Positions 52,944-62,631 of a stretch of DNA of 64,000 nucleotides are shown here, one piece after another. This stretch comes from Tolypothrix sp. NIES-4075. Its GTDB lineage: Bacteria; Cyanobacteriota; Cyanobacteriia; Cyanobacteriales; Nostocaceae. The first letter of the stretch is position 1, and the number at the start of each line of letters is the position of its first letter. The position numbers and the translations under genes were made by a program. The DNA lies in contig NZ_BDUC01000001.1 in the NCBI RefSeq assembly GCF_002218085.1, positions 745,955 to 809,954 of the forward strand. Direction: 5' to 3'. The notes under the pieces are model-generated. The model had not been told where the DNA came from. It made no database searches and worked only from the letters and a program-made list of their open reading frames with translations.

Positions 52944-53056
52944 CACAATATTGTAGCAGTCAACACACTTTTTTTATTGCGATTTAATAAAAAAAGATAA
53001 GAAAAAAAACAATCAGCCTCTATCTTTAAGAATAGTTCAATGGATGGAGGGGGATT

Positions 53057-53264
53057 GGGCAACAAGGAGACAAGGGGACAAGCAGACAAGGAAACAAGGG
53101 GGACAAAAAGATAATTCTTACCGATTACCGATTACTAATTACCCCTTCGGGGTTCAAAGGCTGTGCTTCTCAGATGCGGAGACGCTACGCGAACAAGTCG
53201 CAAGACCCGCAATAGATCGCACTGGCTCACCGATTACCGATTACCTGTTACCGATTACCGATTG
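53057..53264. repeat. Cluster of short tandem repeats
   Basis: Three blocks: degenerate GACAAGG units (53057-53105), ATTACCG heptamers (53119-53143) and again ATTACCG heptamers (53230-53264), with a GAGACGCTACGCGAA-type dispersed repeat between them. Heptanucleotide STRRs of this kind are known from heterocystous cyanobacteria. The last block reaches into the RqcH gene and supplies its stop codon. Confidence 0.85.
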
Positions 53265-54979
53265 ACTAATTGCGGTTCTCCCCAAAGGATGCGCTCTTGT
53301 TTGTAGATGGCAATTCCCGGTTTGGCTCCTTTGGGTTTGTAAACGTACTTTGGCTCAGTGTACACTACTGGCGCTTGATCGGTTTGACGAGCGCGACTAT
53401 AGTATACAGCAAGATTGGCGGTAAATTGCAAATCTGCTTCTTCTGGCACAGCACCGGGTTCTAGACGCAGTAAGACATGGCTGCCAGGAATTTCTTGAGC
53501 ATGAAACCACAAATCATAATCGCCGGCTACACGAAAAGTTAAATAATCATTTTGGCGGTTGTTGCGACCGATTAATACTTCAAAGCCGCTGGGAGTGCGG
53601 TAACGATGAAAGTTAGTGCTAGCAGTTTCATTATTATTGCGGTTGCGGTATTCTGGATCTTCTAGATACTTTTGTCCAATCAGTTCGTCGCGAATTTCGT
53701 CTAAAGCTTCTAAATCTTCTACTGTTTGGTACTTGTCTATTTGCGCGATCGCATCTTCTACTTGTTCTAAATATCCAATTTCACCATTCACTTCTGCCAG
53801 CAACGGTTCTACAGCATTTTTGACACGTTTGAGTTTTTGATGCTGTTTGTAAAGGCTTTGGGCATTTTGCACTGCATTTTTATCTGGTTGAAGTGCGATC
53901 GCTACAGGTTTATTACTCTCAAAGTCTGCCAGGGTAATTTCCTTCATCCCAGGTTCCCATTCTTGCAGATGCGCCATTAACAAATCAGCTTTTTGCCGAT
54001 ATTCATCCGCTTGTTCTGATTGTTGCAAGCGTTTTTTAAATGTATCAGCCTTCAGCCGTAATTTTGCCAAAATATTATTTAGCTTTTGGGTAAGCTGATG
54101 GCGCAGTTGAGAAAATACCTGTTGATTTAGCTCATCTGTATAATAGCGCTGAAGTAATTCTTGGATATCTTTGGCTGGTGTAACTCCACCCCAACCCATT
54201 ACAGTGTATCCATTATTTGTCCAAGCTGGGTGAAACTTTTGCCCCTCCAAAGCTTGCAACCATTCTTGCCAGCGCTGAAATAATCTTTGCCAATCGTCGG
54301 GTTGCAGGGTATCTGTTGCTGCTTCTGGAGCTAACGAAGCTGCCTGTAACATAGTATCTAACAGTGCTGCACTCAAGCCGCTATAACTTTTGAGTAACTG
54401 ACGCTTGATCGCTCCTGGTACTAAGCTTACCCGTTCTTGCCAGCGTTGTTGAGATTCGCTCAAACTGGGGGTAGTATTAGTAAGTTTGGGTGGAGTTTCG
54501 TAAAATTGTCCGGTTTGGATTGGACGGACGGTAGATTGTTGCTGACTAACTTGATGGGCAGCGGTGATTATTTCATTATTAGCATCGGTAAGGATGACGT
54601 TGCTGTATTTGCCGATAATTTCAGCGTACAGGTGATATAAAGCGGTTTCACCTGGACGACGAGCAAATTGTAAATTAATCACCCGTTCCCAAGGTGCGAT
54701 CGCTTCAATTGCTACCAGCGCTAAACCACCCAATTGATGTACTAATTGTTGGCTAAATGTAAATGTATCAGGTTTTCTTGGTGGCGGATCGCCAATACAA
54801 ATATGAGCAGCTTGAGGATGCCAAGAAATCTCTAGCCAACCCCGCTGTTTTAGGGTGCGTAATGCCACAGCAATAGTATAGCGATCGCGCTGATAAACTT
54901 GCTCCAAGCGTGATGGTAGCCAGTTAGCGCGGATTTCGCTACAAGCAGCTGTGAGAGTCGTAAAGTCAACTGGTTGCAA
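53255..54979 (-). CDS. rqcH: Ribosome quality control factor RqcH / NFACT (FbpA-like)
   Basis: The 574-aa protein has an NFACT-N domain, a central coiled coil (about 280-420) and the NFACT-R domain (DLWFHAQEIPGSH near 500). RqcH binds stalled 50S subunits and adds C-terminal alanine tails that mark nascent chains for degradation. Residues Glu98-Arg99 (PWERVI) fall where Bacillus RqcH has its essential Asp97-Arg98, a conservative change. The last residues and the stop come from a heptamer repeat. It is divergent from the aldehyde oxidoreductase operon, sharing a 266-base gap. Confidence 0.9.
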   Translation of the reverse strand: MQPVDFTTLTAACSEIRANWLPSRLEQVYQRDRYTIAVALRTLKQRGWLEISWHPQAAHICIGDPPPRKPDTFTFSQQLVHQLGGLALVAIEAIAPWERVINLQFARRPGETALYHLYAEIIGKYSNVILTDANNEIITAAHQVSQQQSTVRPIQTGQFYETPPKLTNTTPSLSESQQRWQERVSLVPGAIKRQLLKSYSGLSAALLDTMLQAASLAPEAATDTLQPDDWQRLFQRWQEWLQALEGQKFHPAWTNNGYTVMGWGGVTPAKDIQELLQRYYTDELNQQVFSQLRHQLTQKLNNILAKLRLKADTFKKRLQQSEQADEYRQKADLLMAHLQEWEPGMKEITLADFESNKPVAIALQPDKNAVQNAQSLYKQHQKLKRVKNAVEPLLAEVNGEIGYLEQVEDAIAQIDKYQTVEDLEALDEIRDELIGQKYLEDPEYRNRNNNETASTNFHRYRTPSGFEVLIGRNNRQNDYLTFRVAGDYDLWFHAQEIPGSHVLLRLEPGAVPEEADLQFTANLAVYYSRARQTDQAPVVYTEPKYVYKPKGAKPGIAIYKQERILWGEPQLVNR

Positions 54980-55245
54980 AGCGATTAGTTATTAACATTC
55001 AAATGTTGGCGATCGCTATGCTTCTATTTTCATCAAAAACAAAGCATAGCATACCTCAACTATCATAGCGGTTACTTAGTTTGGTGCTAGCTGGCTGCGT
55101 TTTATAGTTCAATTATCCAACACCCTATGTCAGTTATAACCACATTTGCTCTGTGCTAAAGATAACTTCCAACTGCGGACAGATCTTTTTCAAGAATATT
55201 TTTTCTAATATTTGAGTTATTGTTAACAACTGTAAAATTGTAAAT

Positions 55246-55872
55246 ATGAGGCTGAGGTTTAAACGCCGCCGGTTTGGTCAGATTGCGATCGTAAGCTCTA
55301 TGGGGGCTATGCTGGAGAGTCTCATAAGTAAGACCGAGGCTCAACGAAAGCCTCAGTCTAATACTCCATCCGTGATATCCCCCGATCCAAGTAGTTTTGT
55401 TGATGTCAAACTGCGTATCAACGGAGTAGAACACGCGCTAAAAATCGAACCTCGTGTGACACTACTCGATGTGCTGCGTGAGCGTCTGAATCTGACTGGC
55501 TCTAAGAAGGGTTGCGACCACGGTCAGTGCGGTGCTTGTACAGTGCTGGTTGACGGGCAGCGGATTAATTCCTGCCTGACTTTTGCTATCATGCACACCG
55601 ACGCTGCAATTACAACCATTGAAGGTTTGGCACAAGGAGAAAAACTGCATCCAATGCAAGCCGCGTTTATTGCCCGCGATGCGTTTCAGTGCGGCTACTG
55701 CACACCGGGACAAATTTGTTCTGCGGTGGGTTTGGTGAACGAAAAACACGCTAAATCTGATGCCGATATTCGCGAACTGATGAGCGGTAATATCTGCCGT
55801 TGCGGTGCTTATCCAAATATTGTCAATGCTGTCCGCGATGTCTTAGAGGAAAAAAAAGATGCAGCCGTTTAG
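55246..55872 (+). CDS. Aldehyde oxidoreductase, [2Fe-2S] subunit (PaoA/YagT-like)
   Basis: The 208-aa small subunit of a xanthine-oxidase-family enzyme carries two [2Fe-2S] sites: plant-type CDHGQCGACTVLVDGQRINSC-like Cys pattern (near 90-113) and the second motif CGYCTPGQ with CRCG (near 145-185). The N-terminus has a RRRFGQ element followed by a weakly hydrophobic stretch, resembling the Tat signal of E. coli PaoA (YagT), so the complex may be exported. It passes electrons from the molybdenum site to FAD. It overlaps the FAD-subunit gene by 14 bases. I see no clear ribosome site. Confidence 0.9.
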   Translation: MRLRFKRRRFGQIAIVSSMGAMLESLISKTEAQRKPQSNTPSVISPDPSSFVDVKLRINGVEHALKIEPRVTLLDVLRERLNLTGSKKGCDHGQCGACTVLVDGQRINSCLTFAIMHTDAAITTIEGLAQGEKLHPMQAAFIARDAFQCGYCTPGQICSAVGLVNEKHAKSDADIRELMSGNICRCGAYPNIVNAVRDVLEEKKDAAV

Positions 55873-56842
55873 CTATAAGAAAGCCGGAATTGCGGATAAT
55901 GCTGTGGCATTGGTCGCTCCAGATGCCCAAGCCTCGTACCTTGCCGGTGGTACTAGCTTAATCGATTTGATGAAGTTGAATGTACAGACACCAAAAGAGT
56001 TGGTTGACATTAACTCACTAGCGTTAACCAAGATAGAAATGCAGGGCAACGGCGTGCGGATTGGCGCAATGGCACGCAATAGCCATGTTGCTTATGATGC
56101 AATGATTCGCAAGCGTTACCCTGTGCTGTCAGAAGCGTTGTTGTCTGGTGCATCACCGCAACTGCGGAATATGGCAAGTGTGGGCGGGAATTTGCTGCAA
56201 CGTACCCGCTGCTACTATTTCCGCGACACTTCCATGCCCTGTAACAAGCGCGTTCCTGGTTCTGGCTGTCCGGCGATTGAGGGCTATAACCGGATTCACG
56301 CGATTCTCGGCGGTAGCGATCGCTGCATTGCCACCCATCCTTCTGATATGGCTGTGGCAATGGTGGCACTCGATGCAGTTGTGCAGACACGCGGACCGAA
56401 CGGAGCGCGTAGTATTCCCCTGGTCGATTTTCATCTCGTACCGGGCAATACGCCAGAACGGGAGACGGTTCTGCAACACGGAGAGTTAATTGTTGCTGTT
56501 GACTTGCCTGCTTCAACCTTTGCTTGGCGATCGCACTATTTGAAAGTACGCGATCGCGCCTCTTATGCCTTTGCAACGGCATCGGTTGCGGCTGCATTAG
56601 ATATTCAAAATGGTATCATTCGCTCGGCACGCATTGCCCTTGGTGGGGTAGGAACAAAGCCCTGGCGTGCCTACGAAGCTGAAAAAGCACTCGTAAACAA
56701 GCAACCAAACCAGGCAACGTTTCAGGCAGCGGCTCTTGCTGCTATCCGGGGAGCTAAACCGCAAAAATACAACGCATTTAAGGTGGAACTAGCTAAACGC
56801 ACAATTGTCAAGGCGCTGGCAACGGTGGGAGGGATGGCATGA
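55859..56842 (+). CDS. Aldehyde oxidoreductase, FAD subunit (PaoB/YagS-like)
   Basis: The 327-aa protein has the FAD-binding pattern of the CO-dehydrogenase medium subunit (LAGGTSLIDLMK; SVGGNLLQRTRC). Four cysteines in the insert RCYYFRD...PCNKR...SGCPA...DRCIA match the extra [4Fe-4S] cluster known in E. coli PaoB. It links the 2Fe-2S subunit to the final acceptor. Genes overlap on both sides, with ATGA into the large subunit, so the three are coupled. Confidence 0.92.
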   Translation: MQPFSYKKAGIADNAVALVAPDAQASYLAGGTSLIDLMKLNVQTPKELVDINSLALTKIEMQGNGVRIGAMARNSHVAYDAMIRKRYPVLSEALLSGASPQLRNMASVGGNLLQRTRCYYFRDTSMPCNKRVPGSGCPAIEGYNRIHAILGGSDRCIATHPSDMAVAMVALDAVVQTRGPNGARSIPLVDFHLVPGNTPERETVLQHGELIVAVDLPASTFAWRSHYLKVRDRASYAFATASVAAALDIQNGIIRSARIALGGVGTKPWRAYEAEKALVNKQPNQATFQAAALAAIRGAKPQKYNAFKVELAKRTIVKALATVGGMA

Positions 56843-59052
56843 ATACAGCGGATACAAACAAAGTTGTCGGCAAACCGCTAAACCGGGTTGATGGACATCT
56901 GAAAGTGACTGGTGGCGCACGCTACTCGGCTGAGTTTCCGGTTGCCAAGCTTGCCTATGGGGTAACGATTCAAAGCATAATCGCCAAAGGCAAGATAGCC
57001 CAAATTGATACAAAAGCAGCGGAGCGGTTACCGGGTGTGTTGGCAGTAATCACTCACCTCAACGCACCGAAGGCATTTGGAGATAAAGGAGGCGGTCGCA
57101 AGCTGCAAGTGCTGCAAGATAACATTGTACTTTATAGCGGTCAGCACATCGGTGTCGTGGTTGCGGATACCTTTGAACGGGCTATGCACGCTGCCTCGCT
57201 CGTGCAAGTTAGCTATGAGGAAGAGAAGCCGACGCTGAATATGAGGGAGAACCTTGCTAAAGCATACTTCCCTAAGGGTAAAATTCCCAGAAACGAGTCG
57301 CCCGATTCATCTGTTGGCAATGTCACTCAAGGACTAGCGGATGCTGCTGTCCGCGTCGAGCAAATTTATACCACCCCGGTGGAAAATCACAATCCGATGG
57401 AGCCTCATGCGACAATAGCAGTTTGGCAAGGCGATCAATTGCTGTTGTATGATGCCACTCAGGGGATTTTTCAGGCTCAAGAAAAAGTGGCGGGAGTATT
57501 GGGAATTCCGCCAGAGAATGTCCGCACTATGTCTTACTATGTCGGCGGTGGCTTTGGCTGCAAAGGATCGGCTTGGTCGCATGTGCCTCTAGCGGCAATG
57601 GCGGCACGGCAGGTTAAGCGCCCGGTTAAACTGGTGTTGGGACGCATACAAATGTATGGACCTGTAGGCTTCCGACCGGAGACAATTCAACAAGTTTCTC
57701 TAGGTGCAACCCGCGAGGGAAAATTAACCGCACTGCGACACTCTGGTACTTCGCAGACTTCAACCTTTGATGAATTTATCGAACCGGTTGCTAAAAGCGC
57801 ACGCATGATCTACGCTTGCCCGAATATCGAAACCAGCCACCGTTTGGTTCAGCTCGATACGGGTACACCAACCTTCATGCGTGCGCCTGGAGAAGCTTCC
57901 GGCTCGTTCGCCTTAGAATCGGCAATGGACGAACTGGCTTATGCACTCAACATCGATCCCGTGGAGTTGCGTTTGCGTAATTATGCCGAAGTCGATCCCA
58001 GCAAAGGACTGCCCTGGTCAAGCAAATCACTCAGAGAGTGTTACATACTAGGGGCAGAGCGATTTGGCTGGCGAAAGCGCAATCCCAAGCCGCGTTCGAT
58101 GCGGGATGGCAATTATTTAATCGGTTGGGGGATGGCGACGGCTACACACCCTACCAACCGTTCTCCGGCATCAGCGATCGCTCAAATTATGGCAGATGGT
58201 ACAGCCGTTGTCCGAACCGGCTCGCAGGATATTGGCACGGGGACTTATACCGTAATGACTCAGGTCGCAGCTGAAGCGCTCGGTATACCAGTTGAGAAAA
58301 TCCGCATCGAACTGGGGGATACGAATTTGCCAGAAACGCCCGTTTCCGGTGGCTCACAAACCGCCGCTAGTGTAGGCTCGTCCGTGCATTTGGCGGGAAC
58401 TCAAGCTCGCAGTAAGCTTATGCAATTGGCACTTGCCGATGAAAAATCGCCGCTCTACGGCTCAAATGTCGAGGATGTGATTGCCGAGAATGGCAGCCTT
58501 TTCTTAAAGAATAAATCGTCTGCAAGCGAAACTTATGGGGCAATTCTGGCACGGCATAAAATGAAAATGATTGAAGCGCGTGCAGATGCCAAGCCTGGAG
58601 AGGAAAAAGAGAAGTATTCAATGCATTCGTTTGGGGCACAGTTTGCTGAGGTGCGGGTTAACCCTGATTCGGGTGAAGTGCGGGTGACGCGCTGGGTAGG
58701 AACCTTTGGCGTTGGACGCTTGCTGAATGCGAAAACAGCCAATAGTCAACTCGTCGGTGGGATTGTCTATGGCATCGGTATGGCGCTAATGGAACACACT
58801 GTAATGGACCCTAACCTAGGACGTGTTGTCAACCATGATTTAGCTGAATATCATGTGCCAGTAAATGCAGACGTTCCGGCAATTGAAGTGTTGTTCGTCG
58901 ATGAGCGCGATCCACACGTCAACCCGCTTGGCATCAAGGGAATTGGTGAAATTGGCATTACCGGAACTGCTGCGGCGATCGCCAACGCAGTTTACCACGC
59001 AACAGGCAAGCGCATCCGCGATTTGCCTATTACACTAGACAAGCTTCTCTAG
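56839..59052 (+). CDS. Aldehyde oxidoreductase, molybdenum-cofactor subunit (PaoC/YagR-like)
   Basis: The 737-aa large subunit of the xanthine-oxidase family has the substrate and cofactor regions (GGGFGCKG; GSQDIGTGTYT; GGSQTAASVG) and the catalytic Glu in KGIGEIGITG near the C-terminus. By homology to PaoC it should oxidise aldehydes to acids at a Mo-cytosine-dinucleotide centre. No Mo-cofactor maturation gene (PaoD/XdhC type) lies nearby. Substrate is inferred; other hydroxylases of the family look alike. Confidence 0.92.
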   Translation: MNTADTNKVVGKPLNRVDGHLKVTGGARYSAEFPVAKLAYGVTIQSIIAKGKIAQIDTKAAERLPGVLAVITHLNAPKAFGDKGGGRKLQVLQDNIVLYSGQHIGVVVADTFERAMHAASLVQVSYEEEKPTLNMRENLAKAYFPKGKIPRNESPDSSVGNVTQGLADAAVRVEQIYTTPVENHNPMEPHATIAVWQGDQLLLYDATQGIFQAQEKVAGVLGIPPENVRTMSYYVGGGFGCKGSAWSHVPLAAMAARQVKRPVKLVLGRIQMYGPVGFRPETIQQVSLGATREGKLTALRHSGTSQTSTFDEFIEPVAKSARMIYACPNIETSHRLVQLDTGTPTFMRAPGEASGSFALESAMDELAYALNIDPVELRLRNYAEVDPSKGLPWSSKSLRECYILGAERFGWRKRNPKPRSMRDGNYLIGWGMATATHPTNRSPASAIAQIMADGTAVVRTGSQDIGTGTYTVMTQVAAEALGIPVEKIRIELGDTNLPETPVSGGSQTAASVGSSVHLAGTQARSKLMQLALADEKSPLYGSNVEDVIAENGSLFLKNKSSASETYGAILARHKMKMIEARADAKPGEEKEKYSMHSFGAQFAEVRVNPDSGEVRVTRWVGTFGVGRLLNAKTANSQLVGGIVYGIGMALMEHTVMDPNLGRVVNHDLAEYHVPVNADVPAIEVLFVDERDPHVNPLGIKGIGEIGITGTAAAIANAVYHATGKRIRDLPITLDKLL

Positions 59053-59229
59053 ATAGAATCGGGCGATCGCACAAACGATGAAAGCTGAATCACACCATCG
59101 GCGATCGCTACATTATCAGTATGAGCAAGAAGTTCATCGTTTCTTTTGCCAATCAGTAGAAGTCTCAGGGTTGATGACGACTAAAGTAGAATTTGGTACT
59201 GTTAGCTCGGAATCACTGTAGTTACGTCC

Positions 59230-60162
59230 GTGACCGAGATGAGTAGTCGAACAGCCCGCTCCTACGCTTTCTTGTCGATTGCAGCCGCAATCGTCACTAT
59301 TGCCCTGAAGTTTGGCGCTTACCTGCTAACCGGGTCAGTAGGTCTGCTTTCAGATGCTATTGAGTCAATTGTAAATCTTGTGGCAGCATTGATAGCACTG
59401 TGGGCATTGACCTATGCTGCTAAACCAGCCGATGCCGAACACGCCTTTGGGCATTCTAAAGCCGAATACTTCTCCAGTGGTGCTGAAGGTGCGTTGATTG
59501 TAATAGCCGCCATCAGCATTGCTGTTGAAGCTTGGGGACGCTTGTTGCATCCAGAACCGTTAACACAGCTTGGGTTGGGGTTGGCACTCTCTCTATTTGC
59601 AACCGCAATCAACGGCGTTGTTGCCTTTGTCTTGCTACGGGCAGGGCGGCGGTTGCGTTCCATTACACTCAGAGCTGATGCTCACCATTTATTTACCGAT
59701 GTGGTGACTTCGGGTGGTGTGGTAGTTGGAATCTTCCTCGTTAAGGTAACAGGCGCTCTCGTGCTTGATCCAATTGTCGCACTGATAGTAGCAGCAAATA
59801 TTACGTGGACAGGATTTCGTTTGCTGCGGGAAACCAGTAGCGCGTTACTCGATGCAGCTTTACCCCCTGAAGAAATTGACGCAATCGGAAGCATCCTTAA
59901 CGAGTACAAACGCCAGAACATCCAGTTCCATGCCTTGCGAACCCGCACTGCTGGAAACCGCCGCTTTGTTTCCTTCCATGTTCTTGTGCCTGGATCTTGG
60001 ACAGTGCAACAAGGGCATGATTTGTGCGAGGCAATTGAGCTTGCTATTCTTCGGGTGTTGCCTTTAACCCACGTTACAACTCACTTGGAACCTTTAGAAG
60101 ATCCAGTTTCTTGGGAAGATCAGGAGTTGGAGCGTGCGAGCAATCAGCAAATGCAAGGATAA
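59230..60162 (+). CDS. Cation diffusion facilitator transporter
   Basis: The 310-aa protein has six hydrophobic segments and a C-terminal cytoplasmic domain. TM2 carries GLLSDAIESIVN and TM5 carries HHLFTD, the transport-site positions of CDF proteins, with Glu in place of the second TM2 Asp seen in FieF. A His/Glu loop follows TM2-3 (AEHAFGHSKAEYF). It exports divalent cations such as Zn(II), Fe(II) or Co(II) by proton exchange. The start is GTG at 59230 or ATG at 59239; neither has a clear ribosome site. Confidence 0.9.
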   Translation: MTEMSSRTARSYAFLSIAAAIVTIALKFGAYLLTGSVGLLSDAIESIVNLVAALIALWALTYAAKPADAEHAFGHSKAEYFSSGAEGALIVIAAISIAVEAWGRLLHPEPLTQLGLGLALSLFATAINGVVAFVLLRAGRRLRSITLRADAHHLFTDVVTSGGVVVGIFLVKVTGALVLDPIVALIVAANITWTGFRLLRETSSALLDAALPPEEIDAIGSILNEYKRQNIQFHALRTRTAGNRRFVSFHVLVPGSWTVQQGHDLCEAIELAILRVLPLTHVTTHLEPLEDPVSWEDQELERASNQQMQG

Positions 60163-60776
60163 CCACATAAGAGATTAATTGCTGCCGTTGAGCTTTAAGG
60201 AATTGGGCGATGTCTACGACGGGCTACATCTACGCTCTATTCTTTACTGTACTTTGGTTATAGGGGAAGATCGCTGCTAAAATTTCAACTACAACTGTTG
60301 TGTGGCATCAATTTGGTGTATTTTGTGAGAAAGGGTGCGTAGGCGAGCTTGTCGTAGACATCGCGTAGCGTGCAGGAGGCGATCGTAATTGCGATTGCAG
60401 GCTAACAAGCGCGTTGTAGCAGACCGCAAGCACCCGGTAGGGTGTTAAAAGATATTTGCTGCGGTGGATCTTTAACGTTAGCGCGATGTCTACGACGGGC
60501 TACACCTACGCATCTCTAATAAACTGCAACGCCGAATAGTGCATAACCCATCCCCTCAAAATCAAATCTTGTGTAACTTTACTCGATGCATTTTCCCAAA
60601 AAGCCAGGGGATTCACTGCTATCCCCGTCTTGATTGCTGCTGAGTCTATCGATTGGAAGATGAATTTATCCTCAAAGCTTCGATGATGTGAAGGTAGGGT
60701 ACAAACAGGTTGACTTCGACACCCTTTGTCTGTGCCAAAAGTATCGTCATAAACTTCCTTCAACTAAGACATCATT
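60163..60776. other. Intergenic region rich in dispersed repeats
   Basis: Two direct copies of a GCGATGTCTACGACGGGCTA-type repeat (around 60207 and 60483), an inverted relative near 60345-60370, and HIP1 sites. A minus-strand frame (60506-60763) starts close to the next gene and ends in the repeat; I do not recognise it and doubt it is a gene. No clear terminator for the transporter gene. Confidence 0.6.
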
Positions 60777-61664
60777 ATGAAACGCATTGCATATTTAGGA
60801 CTTGGCATCATGGGCAGTGGCATGGCAACCAACTTGCTGAAAGCGGGGTATGATTTGAGCGTTTGGAATCGCAACCCAGAATCCTGTAAGCCTCTGGTTG
60901 AACAAGGTGCAACACAAGCTCAAACACCAGCAAAAGCCGTGGAAAATGCTGATGTAATCATGTACTCGCTGGCGAATGATAACGCAGTTGAAGAAGTTGT
61001 CTTTGGGGAAGATGGGATTTTATCGAAGGTGCTATCGCCACAAATTGCGATCGACATGAGTACAGTTCATCCTGACACATCCCGTCGAGAAGCCGCAGCA
61101 TATGCCGAAAAGCAAGTTGAATTTCTCGATGCTCCGGTTTTCGGCAGTAAAAACGAATCCGCAGCCGGCGGTTTATGGATTGTCGTTGGTGGCAAGCGTG
61201 ACGTATTTGAGAAAGTAAAACCGATTTTGGAACCGTTAAGCGAAACAATACATTATCTCGGCGAAACTGGCAAAGGGGCTGCAATGAAACTCATCGGTAA
61301 TTCGATTGTGGCAACCCAAATCGAAGCTTTAGGGGAAGCGATGATTCTAGCGACAAAAGCCGGACTAAATCCGAAAGACGTTCTTGATGTGCTGCATGTG
61401 GTAGATTTTCGCTCTCCGATTTTTGACGGTATGGGCAAGATGTTGATAGAGCGCGATTTTACACCTAATTTCGCGTTAAAGCACATGCTCAAAGATGCGA
61501 ATTTGATTGCTCGATTCGCCCAAGATTTAAATTCTCCCACTCCTGCTGCTGCGCTGGTGCGAGAAACCATCAAAACGGCGGTTAATCAAGGATGGGGAGA
61601 AGAAAATGCGTCTGCATTAATTAAAGCGCTGGAATTAGAAGCGGGAGTAACTGTTGAATCATAA
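60777..61664 (+). CDS. NAD(P)-dependent beta-hydroxyacid dehydrogenase family reductase
   Basis: The 295-aa protein has the Rossmann loop GLGIMGSGMA at residues 8-17, an Arg/Asn after the second strand that suggests NADPH (WNRNPES), and the catalytic Lys in GKGAAMKLIGN. It is closest in pattern to 3-hydroxyisobutyrate dehydrogenase and plant/bacterial glyoxylate/succinic-semialdehyde reductases. A role in detoxifying small aldehydes fits the neighbouring aldehyde oxidoreductase and DJ-1-type gene, but this is inference. Confidence 0.88.
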   Translation: MKRIAYLGLGIMGSGMATNLLKAGYDLSVWNRNPESCKPLVEQGATQAQTPAKAVENADVIMYSLANDNAVEEVVFGEDGILSKVLSPQIAIDMSTVHPDTSRREAAAYAEKQVEFLDAPVFGSKNESAAGGLWIVVGGKRDVFEKVKPILEPLSETIHYLGETGKGAAMKLIGNSIVATQIEALGEAMILATKAGLNPKDVLDVLHVVDFRSPIFDGMGKMLIERDFTPNFALKHMLKDANLIARFAQDLNSPTPAAALVRETIKTAVNQGWGEENASALIKALELEAGVTVES

Positions 61665-61913
61665 TTACAAATCATTGTTATCAAGATAACATCAAAAAGT
61701 ATAGCCAAGAAGACAAAATCTGTCTTAGGGCAAAGGTTCAAACAAAAAGGCTAACTATAAGCTAAAAGAGTTTGCATTGACCTGCTCAACGCATCAATAC
61801 AAGCATAAATCACCATTGAACCTAATATTAATTACGTCTTGTGAATTAACGAGCGAATCAGAATATTTGATTTCAAATTCGCTCTTATCAACGATTAAAA
61901 TCTGGAGATTATC

Positions 61914-62477
61914 ATGGCTGACTTATCAAATTTAAAAGTTGCAGTGTTAGCAACCGATGGGTTTGAAGAAGCTGAACTAACAGAACCTGTAAAAGCACTC
62001 AAAGAAGCTGGTGCAAAAGTTGAAATTCTCTCAACAAAATCTGGACAAATCCAAGCGTTTCGGCATCAAGATAAAGGAACGACTGTGAGCGTTGATCGAC
62101 TTATCAATGAAGCACAACCAAGCGAATATGATGCGGTGTTGTTGCCCGGTGGCGCACTGAATGCAGATACGTTGAGAATGGGACCTGCTGTGCAATCCTT
62201 CCTACAGCAGATGCAGCAAGCAGGTAAACCCTTCGCTTTCATTTGCCACGCAGCTTGGGAATTGGTGTCTGCTAACTTGGTGAAAGGACGCACTTTAACC
62301 AGTTATTACACAATTCAAGATGACATTCGTAATGCTGGTGGTAACTGGGTGGATCGAGAAGTTGTAGTTGATGGAAACTGGGTGACGAGTCGTCAACCAG
62401 ATGATATTCCCGCATTCAATCGAGAAATGTTGAATCTGTTTGCACAATTCACACCGACAGCATCTGCAAAGGGTTAA
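61914..62477 (+). CDS. DJ-1/PfpI family protein
   Basis: The 187-aa alpha/beta protein has the early Glu (DGFEEAEL) and the nucleophile elbow with Cys-His (FICHAAWEL), the hallmark pair of the family. Members act as proteases, deglycases/glyoxalases or chaperones; this one is of the YhbO/PfpI length. GGAG lies eight bases before the ATG. It is flanked by oxidoreductases and probably belongs to stress defence. Confidence 0.9.
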   Translation: MADLSNLKVAVLATDGFEEAELTEPVKALKEAGAKVEILSTKSGQIQAFRHQDKGTTVSVDRLINEAQPSEYDAVLLPGGALNADTLRMGPAVQSFLQQMQQAGKPFAFICHAAWELVSANLVKGRTLTSYYTIQDDIRNAGGNWVDREVVVDGNWVTSRQPDDIPAFNREMLNLFAQFTPTASAKG

Positions 62478-62523
62478 TTAGCTTTGTTTGTGTTTGGTGA
62501 TTTAAAGGCAGCATCATCAGCAA

Positions 62524-62560
62524 AGCGCGATCGCATTAATGCGCGATCGCGCTGGCTTTT
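62524..62560 (+). terminator. HIP1-based hairpin, probable terminator
   Basis: AGCGCGATCGC (62524-62534) and GCGATCGCGCT (62543-62553) form a perfect 11-base stem with an eight-base loop, followed by GGCTTTT, 47 bases after the DJ-1-type stop. The arms are HIP1 octamers, so it is also a repeat. Confidence 0.6.
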
Positions 62561-62631
62561 CATTATTAGTGTAATAACACGCGCTCACTTCCAGCCGAAA
62601 AATTGAATTATTTCTCACCGAAGGAACCACG

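Noticed and set aside
53057..53264. Possible CRISPR array
   Set aside because: Repeat units are seven to nine bases with no spacers of constant length; these are simple tandem repeats. No cas genes are in the window.
60506..60763. Minus-strand frame of 85 codons
   Set aside because: It ends within a dispersed repeat and its start is 14 bases from the next gene on the other strand; no recognised domain.
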